A stretch of DNA of 64,000 nt, from the NCBI RefSeq assembly GCF_000576305.1, contig NZ_BAVZ01000004.1, positions 186,001 to 250,000 on the forward strand, given 5' to 3'. Origin of the DNA: Paenibacillus pini JCM 16418 (GTDB lineage: Bacteria > Bacillota > Bacilli > Paenibacillales > Paenibacillaceae). Positions 1-10,972 of this stretch are shown in pieces. Numbering within the stretch: position 1 is the first letter of the stretch; the number at the start of each line of letters is the position of its first letter. Below the pieces are notes generated by a model that was not told the origin of the DNA, did no database searches, and worked only from the letters and a program-made list of their open reading frames with translations. The position numbers and the translations under genes are program-made.

Positions 1-1367
1 TCCACCAGCAGCTTCAGATAGCTTGCCACCAAAAGTCTGTAGACCACTTACTAGCTTGTGTTGACCTGCAGTCAACTGCGCTGCGCCCTGTTCAAGCTTC
101 TGTTGGCCTTGGAGCAATTGATCGCTTCCTTGAAGCAGCTGCTTCTGTCCTGTGTGAAGCTGTGTTGCTCCGCTAAGGAGCTGCTTTTGTCCTGCGTGAA
201 GTGCAGTCGCACCTTGCGACAGCTTTTCCTGTCCTTGTACAAGCTGTGTGCTACCGTCAGCAACAGCTTTACTGGCTGCAAGCAGCTTCTGTACTTGTGG
301 ATTAGAAGCAAGCTCTGGGTCAGCTTTAGCTAGCTGCTCTAACCCATCTGCTACACCCTTAGCTCCAGCCGCTACTTTATTCGTACCGTCTAAGGATGAT
401 TGCAATCCTGTTGCAAGATCCGAACTGCCTTGCTCGGCTGATTTCAGGCCTTCCTCAAGTTTCGCACTGCCCTGCTCAGAACTCTTCAGACCAGTATTCA
501 GCTTATGGGTACCCGTTACTGAATCTTGTAAACCTTTATGAAGCTGGGTTCCACCCTGCTCGGCCTGAACAGCACCAGCGGTTAACTGCCCTTGAGCTGC
601 ATTTAGTTGTTGTAGACCACTTGCAAGGGTACTCGTACCCTTCTCCAATTGTCCCGCACCTGTGTTCAAGTCTCCAGCACCTTTACTAAGCGGTACCAGG
701 CCATCCTTAGCTTCAATTGTACCTGATGCAAGCTTCGCTAAATTCTCTTTGAGTGTGTTCGCACCATTATTTAGCTCACCCGTACCATCGTGTAGCTTGC
801 CAGCACCTTCACCTGCATCCGCAAGGCCATCAGAGACCTCCTCAAAGTTATCTAGCAAGTTCTCCGTATAAGACTCTGTTACCTTAGCGGATACTTTAGC
901 TTTAATATCTTTAATTGCCGTATTTCCGATTTGGGAGGCTACGAAGTTATAGTCTCCATTCGGTTCGTACACAATATCGGCTGGCTCGGGTTTATCATCC
1001 AGAAGTGTCGTCGCTTGACTAGAAAAGTTTTCAGGTATCGTTATTTTCATATAATAGCGATTATCCTTAATTCCTTGTGCCGCCTCTTGCTCACTGACAA
1101 ACTTCCAATCAAAATCCTTACCCTTCTTCAGCTCATCCACTAAATCAGAACCAATATGAAGTTCTTTCCCTTTCAACTCGGCGCCATGATCCTTATTCAC
1201 CACAGCAACCGGCAACTGATCCAAATGACTGTATGGATCCCAAAATGCTGCCAAGTATACACCACTGTACAAAATGGGAATAAACATAACGGCGATCACA
1301 GGGATCAATACCTTTGGGTTTCTCAAGGCCGAGCCAGATCTTTGAAAAACACAGAAATGGCGTTCAT
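1..1367 (-). CDS. yhgE: YhgE/Pip-family membrane protein, 5' part only, with a frame break near 1335
   Basis: Translated from the minus strand, the protein begins MNAISVFFKDL and, after a frame change near 1331-1340, continues with SALRNPKVLIPVIAVMFIP (first membrane segment) and an extracytoplasmic YhgE/Pip N-terminal domain. From about 880 to the left edge it is a long series of heptad-like repeats with the pattern xxLxxGxxxL (for example GAGQLEKGTSTLASGL). The C-terminal membrane domain lies outside the window. An AGAGGGGG ribosome site sits before the ATG at 1367. Adding one G in the GG of GATCTGGCTCG restores one frame, so I regard it as one gene with a missing base. YhgE relatives include the host part of phage-infection protein Pip and type VII secretion-associated proteins. 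The adjacent TetR gene and matching operators suggest regulated expression. Its physiological substrate is unknown. Confidence 0.85.
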
Positions 1368-1395
1368 GTAACGGTAATCCCCCTCTTATGATATG

Positions 1396-1422
1396 TCTGA
1401 CTATTTCTCAAATCCGGTCATA
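1396..1422. promoter_or_regulatory. Probable TetR operator upstream of yhgE
   Basis: The minus strand reads TATGAC-N15-GTCAGA, an imperfect 27-bp inverted repeat. It lies 29 bp upstream of the yhgE start. The same spacing and half-sites, including TATGACCG-N11-TAGTCA, recur at 2125-2151 in front of the neighbouring TetR gene. Two matching copies around one regulator gene is the usual autoregulator-plus-target arrangement. Confidence 0.7.
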
Positions 1423-1496
1423 AACGCACGAAGAGAAAAGCTCCAAAGGCGCTGCTCTAGAGCATTTCTTACACCCAAATCATGATTTCATGATAT

Positions 1497-2102
1497 TTAC
1501 TGAACAGCTAAACCTTCCTCCAAAAACAAACGAATATGCTCTTGAATTTGTTGCTTACTTAAAGGCTCATGGATTTTATTCCATTCGGAAGTCAAAGCAA
1601 TGTACATCTTGAACATTAGAAAAGATACAATCTCCGAATCGCATTCGCGAATTTCTTGATGTAATATCGCGTGCTTCACTTCTTTATCCAAATAGTTCAG
1701 AATAACGCTCTCCACCCGGGTCATAGCTTCCTGTGATTGGGGAGTACCAAAATCCCGGACCTCCTGTGAAAGCTTAACCAGCAATTCATGTTCACTGCGG
1801 AATTCAAGAAGTGAGTCGAGCACACGAAATAAATTATCAAAAAATACTTTCTGATGATCTACTTCTCGCTCAATGATCTTCTTCATTTCCGAAATGACAT
1901 CCAGCAATATCTCATCAAACAGCTGCTCCTTTGTATCAAAGAACGTGTATATCGTACCCTTGCCGACATTAGCGATTTTCGCGACCTGATCCATCGTGGT
2001 CGCTTTGTATCCAAATAAGGAAAATGACTGGGTAGCCGCTTCTAAGACCTGTTTTTTTCGATCAACTGGTGGTATGATCCGTCCCTCCCCTCTCTTATCC
2101 AT
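1497..2102 (-). CDS. TetR/AcrR-family transcriptional regulator
   Basis: A 201-residue protein starting MDKRGEGRIIPPVDRKKQ. The N-terminal TetR helix-turn-helix is clear: ILEAA-type helix, then FGYKATTMDQVAKIANVGKG and TIYTFFDTKEQLFDEIL. The helical C-terminal part is the ligand and dimer domain. The frame stays open to a TTG at 2192, but that would place the inverted repeat at 2125-2151 inside the coding region, so I prefer the ATG at 2102. No good ribosome site precedes either start. It lies upstream of yhgE in the same orientation with a matching operator in front of each gene, so it probably represses itself and yhgE. The inducer cannot be read from sequence. Confidence 0.85.
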   Translation of the reverse strand: MDKRGEGRIIPPVDRKKQVLEAATQSFSLFGYKATTMDQVAKIANVGKGTIYTFFDTKEQLFDEILLDVISEMKKIIEREVDHQKVFFDNLFRVLDSLLEFRSEHELLVKLSQEVRDFGTPQSQEAMTRVESVILNYLDKEVKHAILHQEIRECDSEIVSFLMFKMYIALTSEWNKIHEPLSKQQIQEHIRLFLEEGLAVQ

Positions 2103-2124
2103 TATATTTGAGTTGTTAAGTACG

Positions 2125-2151
2125 TATGACCGTTTTGTTAAAATAGTCATA
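2125..2151. promoter_or_regulatory. Probable TetR autoregulatory operator
   Basis: TATGAC-N15-GTCATA is a perfect 6-bp inverted repeat spanning 27 bp. It is 23 bp upstream of the preferred start of the TetR gene and matches the site at 1396-1422 in spacing and in the inner bases CG and TA. Confidence 0.7.
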
Positions 2152-2202
2152 ATGCATTCCATTACTTTACCACGTTCTTGATCATATGACAAAGTTTTAA
2201 TA

Positions 2203-2245
2203 TAAGGGATTGTTAAGTCATCATTCTTGAGCTTAACAATCCCCT
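2203..2245 (-). terminator. Probable terminator of the small gene 2256-2594
   Basis: A 12-bp perfect stem (GGGATTGTTAAG and its complement CTTAACAATCCC) with a 15-base loop. On the minus strand it is followed by TTATATT rather than a clean U-run, so termination strength is uncertain. Confidence 0.55.
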
Positions 2246-2255
2246 ATTCTAAAGG

Positions 2256-2594
2256 TTACATATCCAGCTTGATTGTATACTTCGCACGCTCTGTTTCAAG
2301 TACAATCCGACTCTGCTCCGTTTGAACATGAGACAATCCATCTAAAGGAATTTCGAATGTACTTTGTGGAAGAGGGCTCTCCCCCATCTCATTTATAATA
2401 CTACCCGGGCCATGTAAGAATAACTTTCTTCCTTCTGTATATTCATCCAACCCCGGAGAGCTCTCCTTAAATTCTATTTCTTCTAATTGTACACGAGTTG
2501 TATCCAAATCATCCTGTTCCTTCTTCTCGATGAGAACAGGTTGATTCATATGCTTATTAAACCACTCAATCACATGCTGTAATTGATCACTCAT
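2256..2594 (-). CDS. Conserved hypothetical protein, 112 aa
   Basis: Starts MSDQLQHVIEWFNKHMNQ after a GGAAGG ribosome site about 9 bases upstream, and is closed by a hairpin. The product is acidic and soluble, with no signal peptide or membrane segment. The C-terminal half (residues 55-112) looks like a small beta-rich fold (TFEIPLDGLSHVQTE, ARYTIKLD-like ending). I do not recognise the family. It is a single-gene unit between the giant hybrid kinase and the TetR gene, and nothing ties it functionally to either. Codon usage and start context are like the neighbours, so I believe it is a real gene. Confidence 0.7.
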   Translation of the reverse strand: MSDQLQHVIEWFNKHMNQPVLIEKKEQDDLDTTRVQLEEIEFKESSPGLDEYTEGRKLFLHGPGSIINEMGESPLPQSTFEIPLDGLSHVQTEQSRIVLETERAKYTIKLDM

Positions 2595-2730
2595 GGATAA
2601 AACCTTCCTTCTGCCAAATTTATGATGCCTACTAAGAGTCTAACCATTCCACAACCTAACAAAACATGGATTTACTCCATATACGCAATACTAGGATTCA
2701 TTAAATTTTACCGGATGAACGTATCCATTT

Positions 2731-2766
2731 AAAAAGGCTGGAGCCCATCCATTGGGCTCCAGCCTT
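2731..2766 (-). terminator. Intrinsic terminator of the hybrid kinase gene
   Basis: GGCTGGAGCCCA, a 5-base loop, and TGGGCTCCAGCC form a perfect 12-bp stem. It is followed on the minus strand by a run of T (AAAAA on the plus strand at 2731-2735). Confidence 0.9.
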
Positions 2767-2814
2767 TCATCTATTCCATGCTTATAAGTATTCTATATTT
2801 CATAATTTGAATAT

Positions 2815-5800
2815 TTATTCTGATAACTCCGCCTGCTCTGCACTAGACCTTGATTCCGCTGCGCCTAGCCAGCTACGAATCATAGATAGCAAGTGAGCAC
2901 TGTTTACCGGTTTGGTAATGTAGTCCGAAGCACCTGCTTCCAGACATTCTTCCCGGTCACCTTTCATCGCTTTTGCAGTCAAAGCAATAATTGGCAATTC
3001 CTGAAACTCCGGTTTCTGGCGAATAGCTCTTGTCGTTTCATAGCCGTCCATAACTGGCATCATAATATCCATTAAAACAATTTCGATATCTGGAGTTTCT
3101 TCCAGAACACGAATGGCCTCATGCCCATTCTCAGCTGGAATGACCATCATGTTATGTCTCTCAAGAATGGTCGTCAGCGCGAAAATATTACGAATGTCGT
3201 CATCCACCACAAGTACTTTCTTAAACTTAATCATCTCATCCGACTGATACAAGTTCATAATGGTTTCGCGCGGCCCATCTGGAAGATTATCCGCTTTTCT
3301 ATGAAGGAAGAGACTTGTTTCATCCATGATTTGCACAGCTGTCCGCACTTCTTTAAGAACTGCTGTTTTTTTCAGCTCCTCAAGCTCGTCCTCTTCCTCA
3401 AGACTCCATTTCTCACTACGGTTGAGTACGACTGGAACATATTTATTCTTCAACGTTTTTTGCATCTCACGTACAAAATGTAAAACGCCCATATCCTTCA
3501 AATCATTATCCACAAGCACACAATCATAATGCTTACTCTTAAGCTGGTTCAGCGCCTTACGTGCCGTATCGACGGCAACAATATTAACATCCTTATTATT
3601 GATCCACTCCGTGAATTCCTTACGGCGCGTATCGTCACTTACAACAATAAGTAGATGATGAACCGTCTGATCTGCATATCGATTCAATTTATCTAGCGTG
3701 TTGTCCATCTCTTCATTGGTAACAGGCTTACAAATATAGTCGTAGACGCCCTTTTGCATCAATTCAATTTCATCTTCCTCAACCGTAATGACACAAACCG
3801 GAATGTGGCGAATATGAATATCATTCTTCAAATGTTCAATAACCATCCAGCCATCCATATCCGTTAGCCGCAAATCAAGTGTAATCGCTGCCGGTTTATA
3901 TTTACGTGCAAGCTCAAGCGCATTCGAGCCCTTCATGGTGATGACTGCCTTAATATTTCGCTTATGCAATGCTTCAAGCATAATTTCATTAAACTTCATG
4001 TCATCTTCAATAATCAGAAATACACGATCACCAGGTTCAATGCAATCACGGTCATCATTGATTTTTGCATCCGTCTTTCGCGTATAGACTAGTTTCTGCT
4101 CAGGCGGAGTTACATCAATAACTTCCGGTACATATTTGGCATGTATCATAGGCGTTGGAACATCGATATCAATCGGAAGATACAAATTAAATATGCTGCC
4201 TTTTCCAGCCACACTGTATAAGGTTAATTCGCCACTGAGCATGCTCGAGATTTCACGTGATATCGCAAGCCCGAGTCCAGTCCCCCCATATACACGGTTC
4301 GTACTGCCATCAGCTTGCTGGAATGCCTCGAATATGATTTGCTGCTTCTCTTCTGGTATGCCAATTCCTGTATCGCTTACTGAGAAGCACAGCACAGCTT
4401 TAGCTTGATTTAATACTTCATTATTGTCATTCCAACCCTCAGTTGCCGTCCGTAGATGAAGAACAACCTGTCCCTCTTCCGTAAATTTAAAAGCATTCGA
4501 AAGCAAGTTTTTCAAAATTTGTTGAACACGTTTAAAATCCGTTACGATCGTTTCTGGCACATTGGAATCCGTTTTGATCATAAATTCAATTTTGCTAATA
4601 TCCACCATATGACGGAAGGAGCGATCCATACCATCCAATAATTCTGGCAAGTTCACTTCACTATAATCTGGCGTAACTGTACCCGATTCAATCTTGGAGA
4701 GATCTAGAATATCGTTGATCAGACTTAGTAACTCAAGCCCTGAATCTTGAATCGTCTTAGCAAATTTCACCTGATGGTTCGATAAGTTCTCATCCGGATT
4801 CTCAGCGAGCTGTTCAGCTAATAATAGCAATGAATTTAGCGGTGTACGCAGCTCATGCGACATATTGGCTAAGAATTCAGATTTGTATCTTGAGGTCAGT
4901 GCAAGTTGTTCAGCCTTCTCCTCTAGGAACTGCTTCGCAACCTCAACCTCATTGTTCTTGCTCTCTACTTCTGCCTTTTGGATCACCAACATCTTCGCTT
5001 TATCTTCCAGTTCATCATTCGTATGCTGCAGCTCCAGTTGTTGATGTTGCAGCTCTTCTGTTAGTGACTGTGATTGAGTTAGCAGTTCTTTCGTCCGTTG
5101 ATTCGCCTGCATCGTATTCATTACAATTCCAATAGATTCTGTTAATTGGTCAAGGAAAGCAACATCAATGTCACTGAAAGATCTGAACGACGCTAGTTCG
5201 AGTACACCAAGCACCTGCTCCTCGAAAATAATCGGCATCAGAACGATATTTAGTGGTGTTGCTTCACCGAGTCCCGAAGATATCATCACATAATCGTTAG
5301 GTACGTTCGTAAGCAGAATCCGCTGCTTTTCAACCAAACATTGACCTACTAATCCTTCACCAGCACGGAACTGATTAGAGAGATGTTTACGCTGCTGATA
5401 AGCATAACTTGCAAATAAAGACAAAATCGGCTCTCCGTTAATGAGTTCATTGATATAAAATACACCATGTTGCATAGAAATGAGCGGAGCTAACTCAGAC
5501 AGGATCATCTTGCTTATCGCATTCATATCTCGCTGACCCTGTAGTAAGCGAGAGAAGTTAGCTAGATTTGTTTTAAGCCAGTCCTGCTCTGTATTGATCC
5601 GTGTCGTCTCTTTGAGATTACGAATCATCTCATTCACATTATCTTTCAATGCGGCAACTTCACCTGCCGCTGCAACATCAATGGTACGTGACAAATCACC
5701 CTTCGTAACGGCTGTAGCTACGTTCGTAATCGCTCGCACCTGCGTCGTCAGTGTACTTGCCATATAGTTAACGTTATCGGTCAAGTCGCGCCATGTGCCT

Positions 5801-8561
5801 GCTGCTCCAGGTACACTCGCTTGCCCGCCAAGCTTACCTTCCGCACCAACTTCTCTGGATACGGTAGTAACCTGATCTGCAAATGTAGCAAGTGTTTCAA
5901 TCATGTTATTGATTGTATCCGTCAGAGCGGCAATTTCACCCTTGGCCTCTACCGTAAGCTTCTGATTCAAATTACCGTTCGCTACAGAAGTCACGACCTT
6001 CGCAATTCCCCGCACTTGATCCGTTAGGTTCGTCGCCATAATGTTAACGTTATCGGTCAGATCTTTCCAAATACCTCCGACACCCCGAACTTGCGCTTGG
6101 CCTCCAAGCTTACCGTCCGTACCTACTTCACTTGCAACCCGTGTAACTTCAGATGCAAATGAATTCAGCTGGTCCACCATGGTATTGACTGTATTCTTCA
6201 GTTCTAGAAGTTCACCGCTAACATCAACTGTAATTTTCTTGGATAGATCCCCATTCGCAACGGCTGTGGTAACACCGGCAATATTACGCATCTGTATGGT
6301 CAAGTTGCGAGTCATATTGTTGACGGTATCTGTTAAGTCTTTCCATGTTCCCGATACGTCTTTTACATCTGCTTGTGCACCAAGCTTACCTTCGGTACCC
6401 ACCTCGCGAGCCACACGTGTAACTTCAGACGCGAAGGTGCTGAGCTGATCTACCATCGTATTCATGGTATTCTTTAGCTCTAGAATTTCACCTTTGGCAT
6501 CAACTGTAATCTTCTTCGATAAATTCCCTTTCGCTACGGCTGTAGTAACATCAGCAATGTTACGCACCTGATCTGTCAAGTTACGGGCCATGTTATTAAC
6601 GCCCTCCGTCAGATCTTTCCACGTTCCGCCTACCCCTTTTACCTGAGCCTGTCCGCCAAGTTTGCCTTCGGTTCCTACTTCTCTGGCTACGCGGGTGACT
6701 TCAGAAGCGAAGGTACTGAGCTGATCCACCATCGTGTTAATGGTGATTTTCAGCTCAAGAATCTCACCCTGCACATCTGCTGTAATCTTTTTGGATAAGT
6801 CGCCGTTCGCTACTGCGGTTGTGACAACCGCAATGTTACGCACTTGATTCGTCAGGTTCGAGGCCATATAGTTAACACTTTCTGTTAAATCACGCCATGT
6901 ACCTGCAACACCTTTAACCTGAGCTTGTCCGCCAAGCATGCCGAGTGTACCAACCTCCCGTGCTACTCGCGTAACCTCAGACGCAAACGTACTGAGCTGA
7001 TCTACCATCGTATTGATGGTATTCTTTAGTTCCAGAATTTCACCCTTGGCATTAACGGTAATATGCTTAGATAAGTCACCCTTAGCTACTGCTGTCGTGA
7101 CTTCGGCAATATTACGCACCTGATCCGTCAGTGTCCCAGCCATGAAGTTAACGCTGTCCGTTAAGTCCTTCCACGTTCCTGAGACATCTTTAACATCAGC
7201 CTGACCGCCCAATTTACCTTCCGTGGATACCTCACGAGCTACACGAGTTACTTCTGAGGCAAAGTTACTAAGCTGATCTACCATCGTATTGATCGTACTC
7301 TTCAGCTGTAGGATTTCACCCTTCGCATCAACTGTAATCGTCTTTGAAAGGTCACCCCTTGCTACGGCAGTCGTGACTTCAGCAATATTACGCACCTGAT
7401 TCGTTAGGTTACTCGCCATATAGTTAACGCTTTCCGTTAAATCTCTCCATGTACCTGCTACACCGCTTACTTCAGCCTGTCCACCGAGAATACCTTCGGT
7501 TCCTACATCTCTTGCCATTCTTGTTACTTCTGATGAGAACATAGATAGCTGATCTACCATCGTGTTGATCGTATTCTTCAGCTCTAAGATTTCACCCTGA
7601 ACATCAGCTGTGATTTTCTTCGACAAGTCCCCGTTCGCTACTGCCGTTGTAACCACTGCAATATTACGGACTTGATTGGTTAAGTTGGAGGCCATGTCAT
7701 TTACGCTCTCTGTCAAATCTCTCCATGTACCAGATACGCCTTTAACATTAGCTTGTCCACCCAGTTTACCTTCTGTTCCTACTTCGCGGGCCATACGTGT
7801 AACTTCTGATGAAAATGTTGATAATTGCTCCACCATCGTATTAATCGTATTCTTCAGCTCTAAAATTTCACCGCTTGCATTCACTGTAATTTGTTTAGAC
7901 AAATCGCCTCTAGCCACAGCTGTTGTAACCGTAGCAATACTGCGAACTTGATCCGTCAGGTTGGTTGCCATGTTATTCACATTTTCAGTTAAGTCTTTCC
8001 ATGTACCCGAAACACCTTTTACATCTGCTTGACCACCTAAGATTCCTTCTGTTCCTACCTCTCTCGCCACGCGAGTCACTTCGGAGGCAAACGTACTTAA
8101 TTGAGTAACCATCATATTAATATTATTAGCAGATTTTTTAAATTCACCTGTGAGTGGTCGTCCCTCAAATTCAAGTTCAACATTCTGGGAAAGGTCACCT
8201 TGGGCTACAGCGTTAATAACACGGACCATTTCACTAGTCGGTTGAATTAAATCGCTGACTAGGCCATTAAGGGAGTCCACTCCCTTTTCCCATGAACCTC
8301 CTGTGTTTTTATGAACAAATCTACGAGTTAGCTTCCCCTCTTTACCTACCACTTTAGCTACCGTTTGGATTTCAGTAATTAGACTTTCCTGCATATCCAT
8401 AATTTCATTAAATGTATCCGCAACTTTACCTGCGATCCCCGTGTGATCATAGGCATTCGATAAGAAAAATCACCTTTCTTCAAAGCCATTAAAGCATTTA
8501 ACAATTCTCCGTTATGTATTTGATCGTTCATAGGTTCCGGTACTACATTCTGATCCGACAT
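2815..8561 (-). CDS. Giant soluble hybrid histidine kinase: HAMP array, GAF, HisKA/HATPase, three receiver domains (one frame break near 8445)
   Basis: About 1,915 residues once one base is restored near 8445, where YRMP should continue into [20 protein letters not shown]. There is no signal peptide or membrane segment. Order: about eleven HAMP units (each with a [11 protein letters not shown] element, and about ten [17 protein letters not shown] linkers) to roughly nucleotide 5600; a GAF domain (about 5530-5120); a coiled coil; HisKA with SHELRTP (His codon near 4855); HATPase with DTGIGIP and GGTGLGLA; then a receiver (about 4035-3690, [10 protein letters not shown]), a degenerate receiver (about 3660-3350, VDNDLKDMG) and a canonical receiver (about 3210-2850, [12 protein letters not shown]). 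The architecture resembles fungal group III (Nik1-type) and bacterial HAMP-array kinases, which sense osmotic or cytoplasmic signals. No partner regulator is adjacent; output is presumably through the fused receivers. Confidence 0.92.
5690..8330 (-). repeat. Tandem coding repeats of about 276 bp (HAMP array of the hybrid kinase)
   Basis: The encoded unit of about 92 residues recurs nine to ten times. Each contains GTWKDLTxxVNxMAxNLTxQVRxIA, a GDLSKxI element, [18 protein letters not shown], and a [22 protein letters not shown] linker (quoted here in parts). Some copies are nearly identical over long stretches. For example, the [20 protein letters not shown] segment occurs twice, near 7640 and near 6800, which indicates internal duplication or gene conversion. 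Confidence 0.9.
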
Positions 8562-8711
8562 CTTATTTACCCTCTTTCGACACTAAATTTTCTATTTTGA
8601 GCATTTGTGCCTGATCTTTTCTACCTTTTAGTTTACTATTTCAAAGCTGTATTGTCATTATTCTGATGTTTCCTATAAGAATGAACCGTTGAATCCCCTC
8701 GCTCCACATAC

Positions 8712-8743
8712 TAAAAAACCGCTGGCATCCGCCAGCAGTTTAT
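8712..8743 (-). terminator. Intrinsic terminator of the DHA2 exporter gene
   Basis: On the minus strand, AACTGCTGGC, loop GGAT, GCCAGCGGTT, then TTTTT. It lies just past the stop of the exporter gene. Confidence 0.85.
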
Positions 8744-8759
8744 ACAATTAGCAAGTTTC

Positions 8760-10286
8760 CTAGGACTGACGCTCAGCCACAGGTTTCTTCTCAATTTTAA
8801 TTCTAGCATTTCCCATTAAAAATACGACAACTACTGCAATCACAATCGGTATACAGGCAATTGCAAAGACATGAGCAATCGAACCTGACATCGCTGCTAC
8901 GATTTTATCCAGAATGTTGGGTGGAATCTTCGAGCGCACATCGGCCTGAAAGATTTGTTTAGGATCTCCTAAATTAGACATCGGGTTATCGCCACCACTC
9001 ATGCCTTTGAAATTCTCAGCTAGTTTACTCGTAAATGTATTGTTCTGAATGGTGCCGAAAATTGTTATGCCCATCGTCATACCAAGCGAACGTAGAAACT
9101 GATTCGTCGAGTTAGCAGTACCACGGAAACGTGGCTCCAAGTTATGTGTTGATGCGGTTGGCAGAAGTGAGAATGAGAAGCCCATTCCGAATCCAACCAC
9201 CACCATAAATACGGTTAAGAATATTCGAGCCGTATCCGGTGTTAACGTACTTAGCATATACATGCCCACTAGGTATGAAAACACAGAAAGTATCATCAAG
9301 TTGCGATAACTTGTTTTGGTTGAGAAAATACCTCCGATCGAACTACCCACAACTGAACCTAACATCATTGGTGTTAGAATTAAGCCTGCATTTGTAGCTG
9401 AACCACCATATACCGCCTGCACGTAGATTGGAATATACACCGTCATAATGATAAACGTCGCACCGTATAGAAAAGCCAAAATTTGCGACGTTGCAAATAA
9501 TCTTCGTCTAAATAGAAAGAACGGAAGAATAGGTTCCTTTGCTTTCAATTCAACAAAGAAGAAGACGATGAAGAAGACAGCAAAGCTTACGAAGAGCGAT
9601 ATAATCGGTACAGAGGACCATGCATATGTTTTGCCACCGAGCTCAAGTGCAAACATTAAACTAATGACTGCAATGACAAGTGTAGCTGCACCCCACCAGT
9701 CTATCTTTTGCTTCGCATGAGACGGGGACTCCTTGTAATACTTCATAATAAATGTAAATGCTACAATTCCGATTGGAACGTTAATGTAAAATACCCACTC
9801 CCAGCCAGCATATTCAGTAATATAAGCTCCGAGTAGTGGACCCACTACACTCGCAGCTCCGAATACAGCGCCTAGCAGCCCCGTCATTTTACCTCGCTTC
9901 TCCATCGGAAAGATATCGAAAATGATGGTAAACGCGATCGGCATCAATGCACCCCCGCCAATACCTTGAATAGCACGATATAAGCTAAGCTGTTCGATCG
10001 TCTGTGCAAAACCACATAAAGCTGAACCTAACAAAAACACGGTAAGCCCAAAAATAAAAAAGCGTTTCCTACCATACATATCAGACAATTTACCAAAGAT
10101 CGGCATACCCGCCATGGTTGTAACCATGTAAGCCGAGGTAACCCAGACAAATTTGTCTAACCCACCAAGCTCAGATACGATCGTTCCCATCGCCGTCGCT
10201 ACAATCGTATTGTCTATTGCCGACATAAAAATGGCGAGCAGAAGACCCGCTACCACCATTTTAATATTACTTCTGGATGATTCCAT
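8760..10286 (-). CDS. DHA2-family (EmrB/QacA type) MFS multidrug exporter
   Basis: A 508-residue, roughly 14-helix major facilitator. Motif A of the first loop is visible as GKLSDMYGRKRFFIFG, and the drug:H+ antiporter motif C region as GLLGAVFGAASVVGPLLG. The N-terminus (IFMSAIDNTIVATAMGTIV) is typical of the DHA2 family, with the acidic residue in helix 1. A good AAAGGAG site precedes the ATG. The last cytoplasmic tail is short. Divergent from a MarR regulator with a 118-bp shared intergenic region, so probably repressed by it and induced by a toxic compound. The substrate cannot be named from sequence. Confidence 0.93.
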   Translation of the reverse strand: MESSRSNIKMVVAGLLLAIFMSAIDNTIVATAMGTIVSELGGLDKFVWVTSAYMVTTMAGMPIFGKLSDMYGRKRFFIFGLTVFLLGSALCGFAQTIEQLSLYRAIQGIGGGALMPIAFTIIFDIFPMEKRGKMTGLLGAVFGAASVVGPLLGAYITEYAGWEWVFYINVPIGIVAFTFIMKYYKESPSHAKQKIDWWGAATLVIAVISLMFALELGGKTYAWSSVPIISLFVSFAVFFIVFFFVELKAKEPILPFFLFRRRLFATSQILAFLYGATFIIMTVYIPIYVQAVYGGSATNAGLILTPMMLGSVVGSSIGGIFSTKTSYRNLMILSVFSYLVGMYMLSTLTPDTARIFLTVFMVVVGFGMGFSFSLLPTASTHNLEPRFRGTANSTNQFLRSLGMTMGITIFGTIQNNTFTSKLAENFKGMSGGDNPMSNLGDPKQIFQADVRSKIPPNILDKIVAAMSGSIAHVFAIACIPIVIAVVVVFLMGNARIKIEKKPVAERQS

Positions 10287-10404
10287 GTGTTAACTCCTTT
10301 ACAAGTTTGTCTATAATCAGCTAAAATACTGGAAAGTTAATTGTCTCATTCTCCAAATATCTCGACCGTCAAGGTAATGAAATTTTAACTGGGGGGTTAC
10401 CTTA

Positions 10405-10899
10405 TTGTCAAGCCAAAACCACGTTCATTCTATAGAGACCATGGAACAGATGTATTCAGGAATACGCTCGCTCTCCACCCGAATTATCCTGTATCAGCAG
10501 AACATTGCTAACGCCTTAGGGGTTTATAACAATGATTTGAAAACGGTGGATATTCTAAGGGAAACAGGACCTATTACGGCTGGTGAATTATCTAGATATA
10601 CGGGACTCGCAACAGGAACCATTACATCTCTTATCGATCGTTTGGAGCTATCAGGGTATGTCAAGCGTCAGCATGATCCTTCAGATCGCAGACGTGTTAT
10701 CATTGTTCCCACTTACGAACAAAAATCAGAAGTACAGGAAATTTATAAACCGATACAAAAGGCTATGGATAACTTATGTACTGCTTATTCTGAGGAAGAG
10801 CTCAAGATCATTCATCATTTTATAAATAGTATGTCTGGTATGCTAGAAAAGCAAATTCAACCCATAATGGTCCATGATCAAAACACCTCACCTCTTTAA
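10405..10899 (+). CDS. MarR-family transcriptional regulator
   Basis: A 164-residue winged helix-turn-helix protein. The recognition region is GPITAGELSRYTGLATGTIT-SLIDRLELSGYVKR, followed by the wing HDPSDRRRVIIVPT, which carries the conserved DxRxxxV signature. Start is TTG at 10405, with GGGGGG eight bases upstream; no in-frame ATG serves. It lies divergent from the DHA2 exporter, so I infer it represses that gene and itself. No cysteine of the OhrR redox type is seen, so it is more likely a ligand-responsive regulator. Confidence 0.9.
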   Translation: MSSQNHVHSIETMEQMYSGIRSLSTRIILYQQNIANALGVYNNDLKTVDILRETGPITAGELSRYTGLATGTITSLIDRLELSGYVKRQHDPSDRRRVIIVPTYEQKSEVQEIYKPIQKAMDNLCTAYSEEELKIIHHFINSMSGMLEKQIQPIMVHDQNTSPL

Positions 10900-10908
10900 A
10901 ATTATATG

Positions 10909-10953
10909 AAAAACCTCCAAAGCCACAATGAATGTGATTTTGGAGGTTTTTTA
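10909..10953. terminator. Bidirectional terminator between marR and the nitroreductase gene
   Basis: AAAAACCTCCAAA pairs with TTTGGAGGTTTTTT, with a further inner CACA/TGTG stem. T-runs are present on both strands, matching the convergent genes on either side. Confidence 0.85.
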
Positions 10954-10972
10954 ATGTATAAAGGTATTTCTA

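Noticed and set aside
58..871. Cys/Leu-rich and Ser/Ala-rich open frames on the plus strand
   Set aside because: They are shadows of the minus-strand heptad-repeat coding region of yhgE.
5690..8330. Repeats as a CRISPR array or mobile element
   Set aside because: The period is about 276 bp and the repeats are in-frame protein-coding HAMP units.
10287..10404. Operator between marR and the exporter
   Set aside because: A regulator site is expected here, but I found no convincing inverted repeat by eye.
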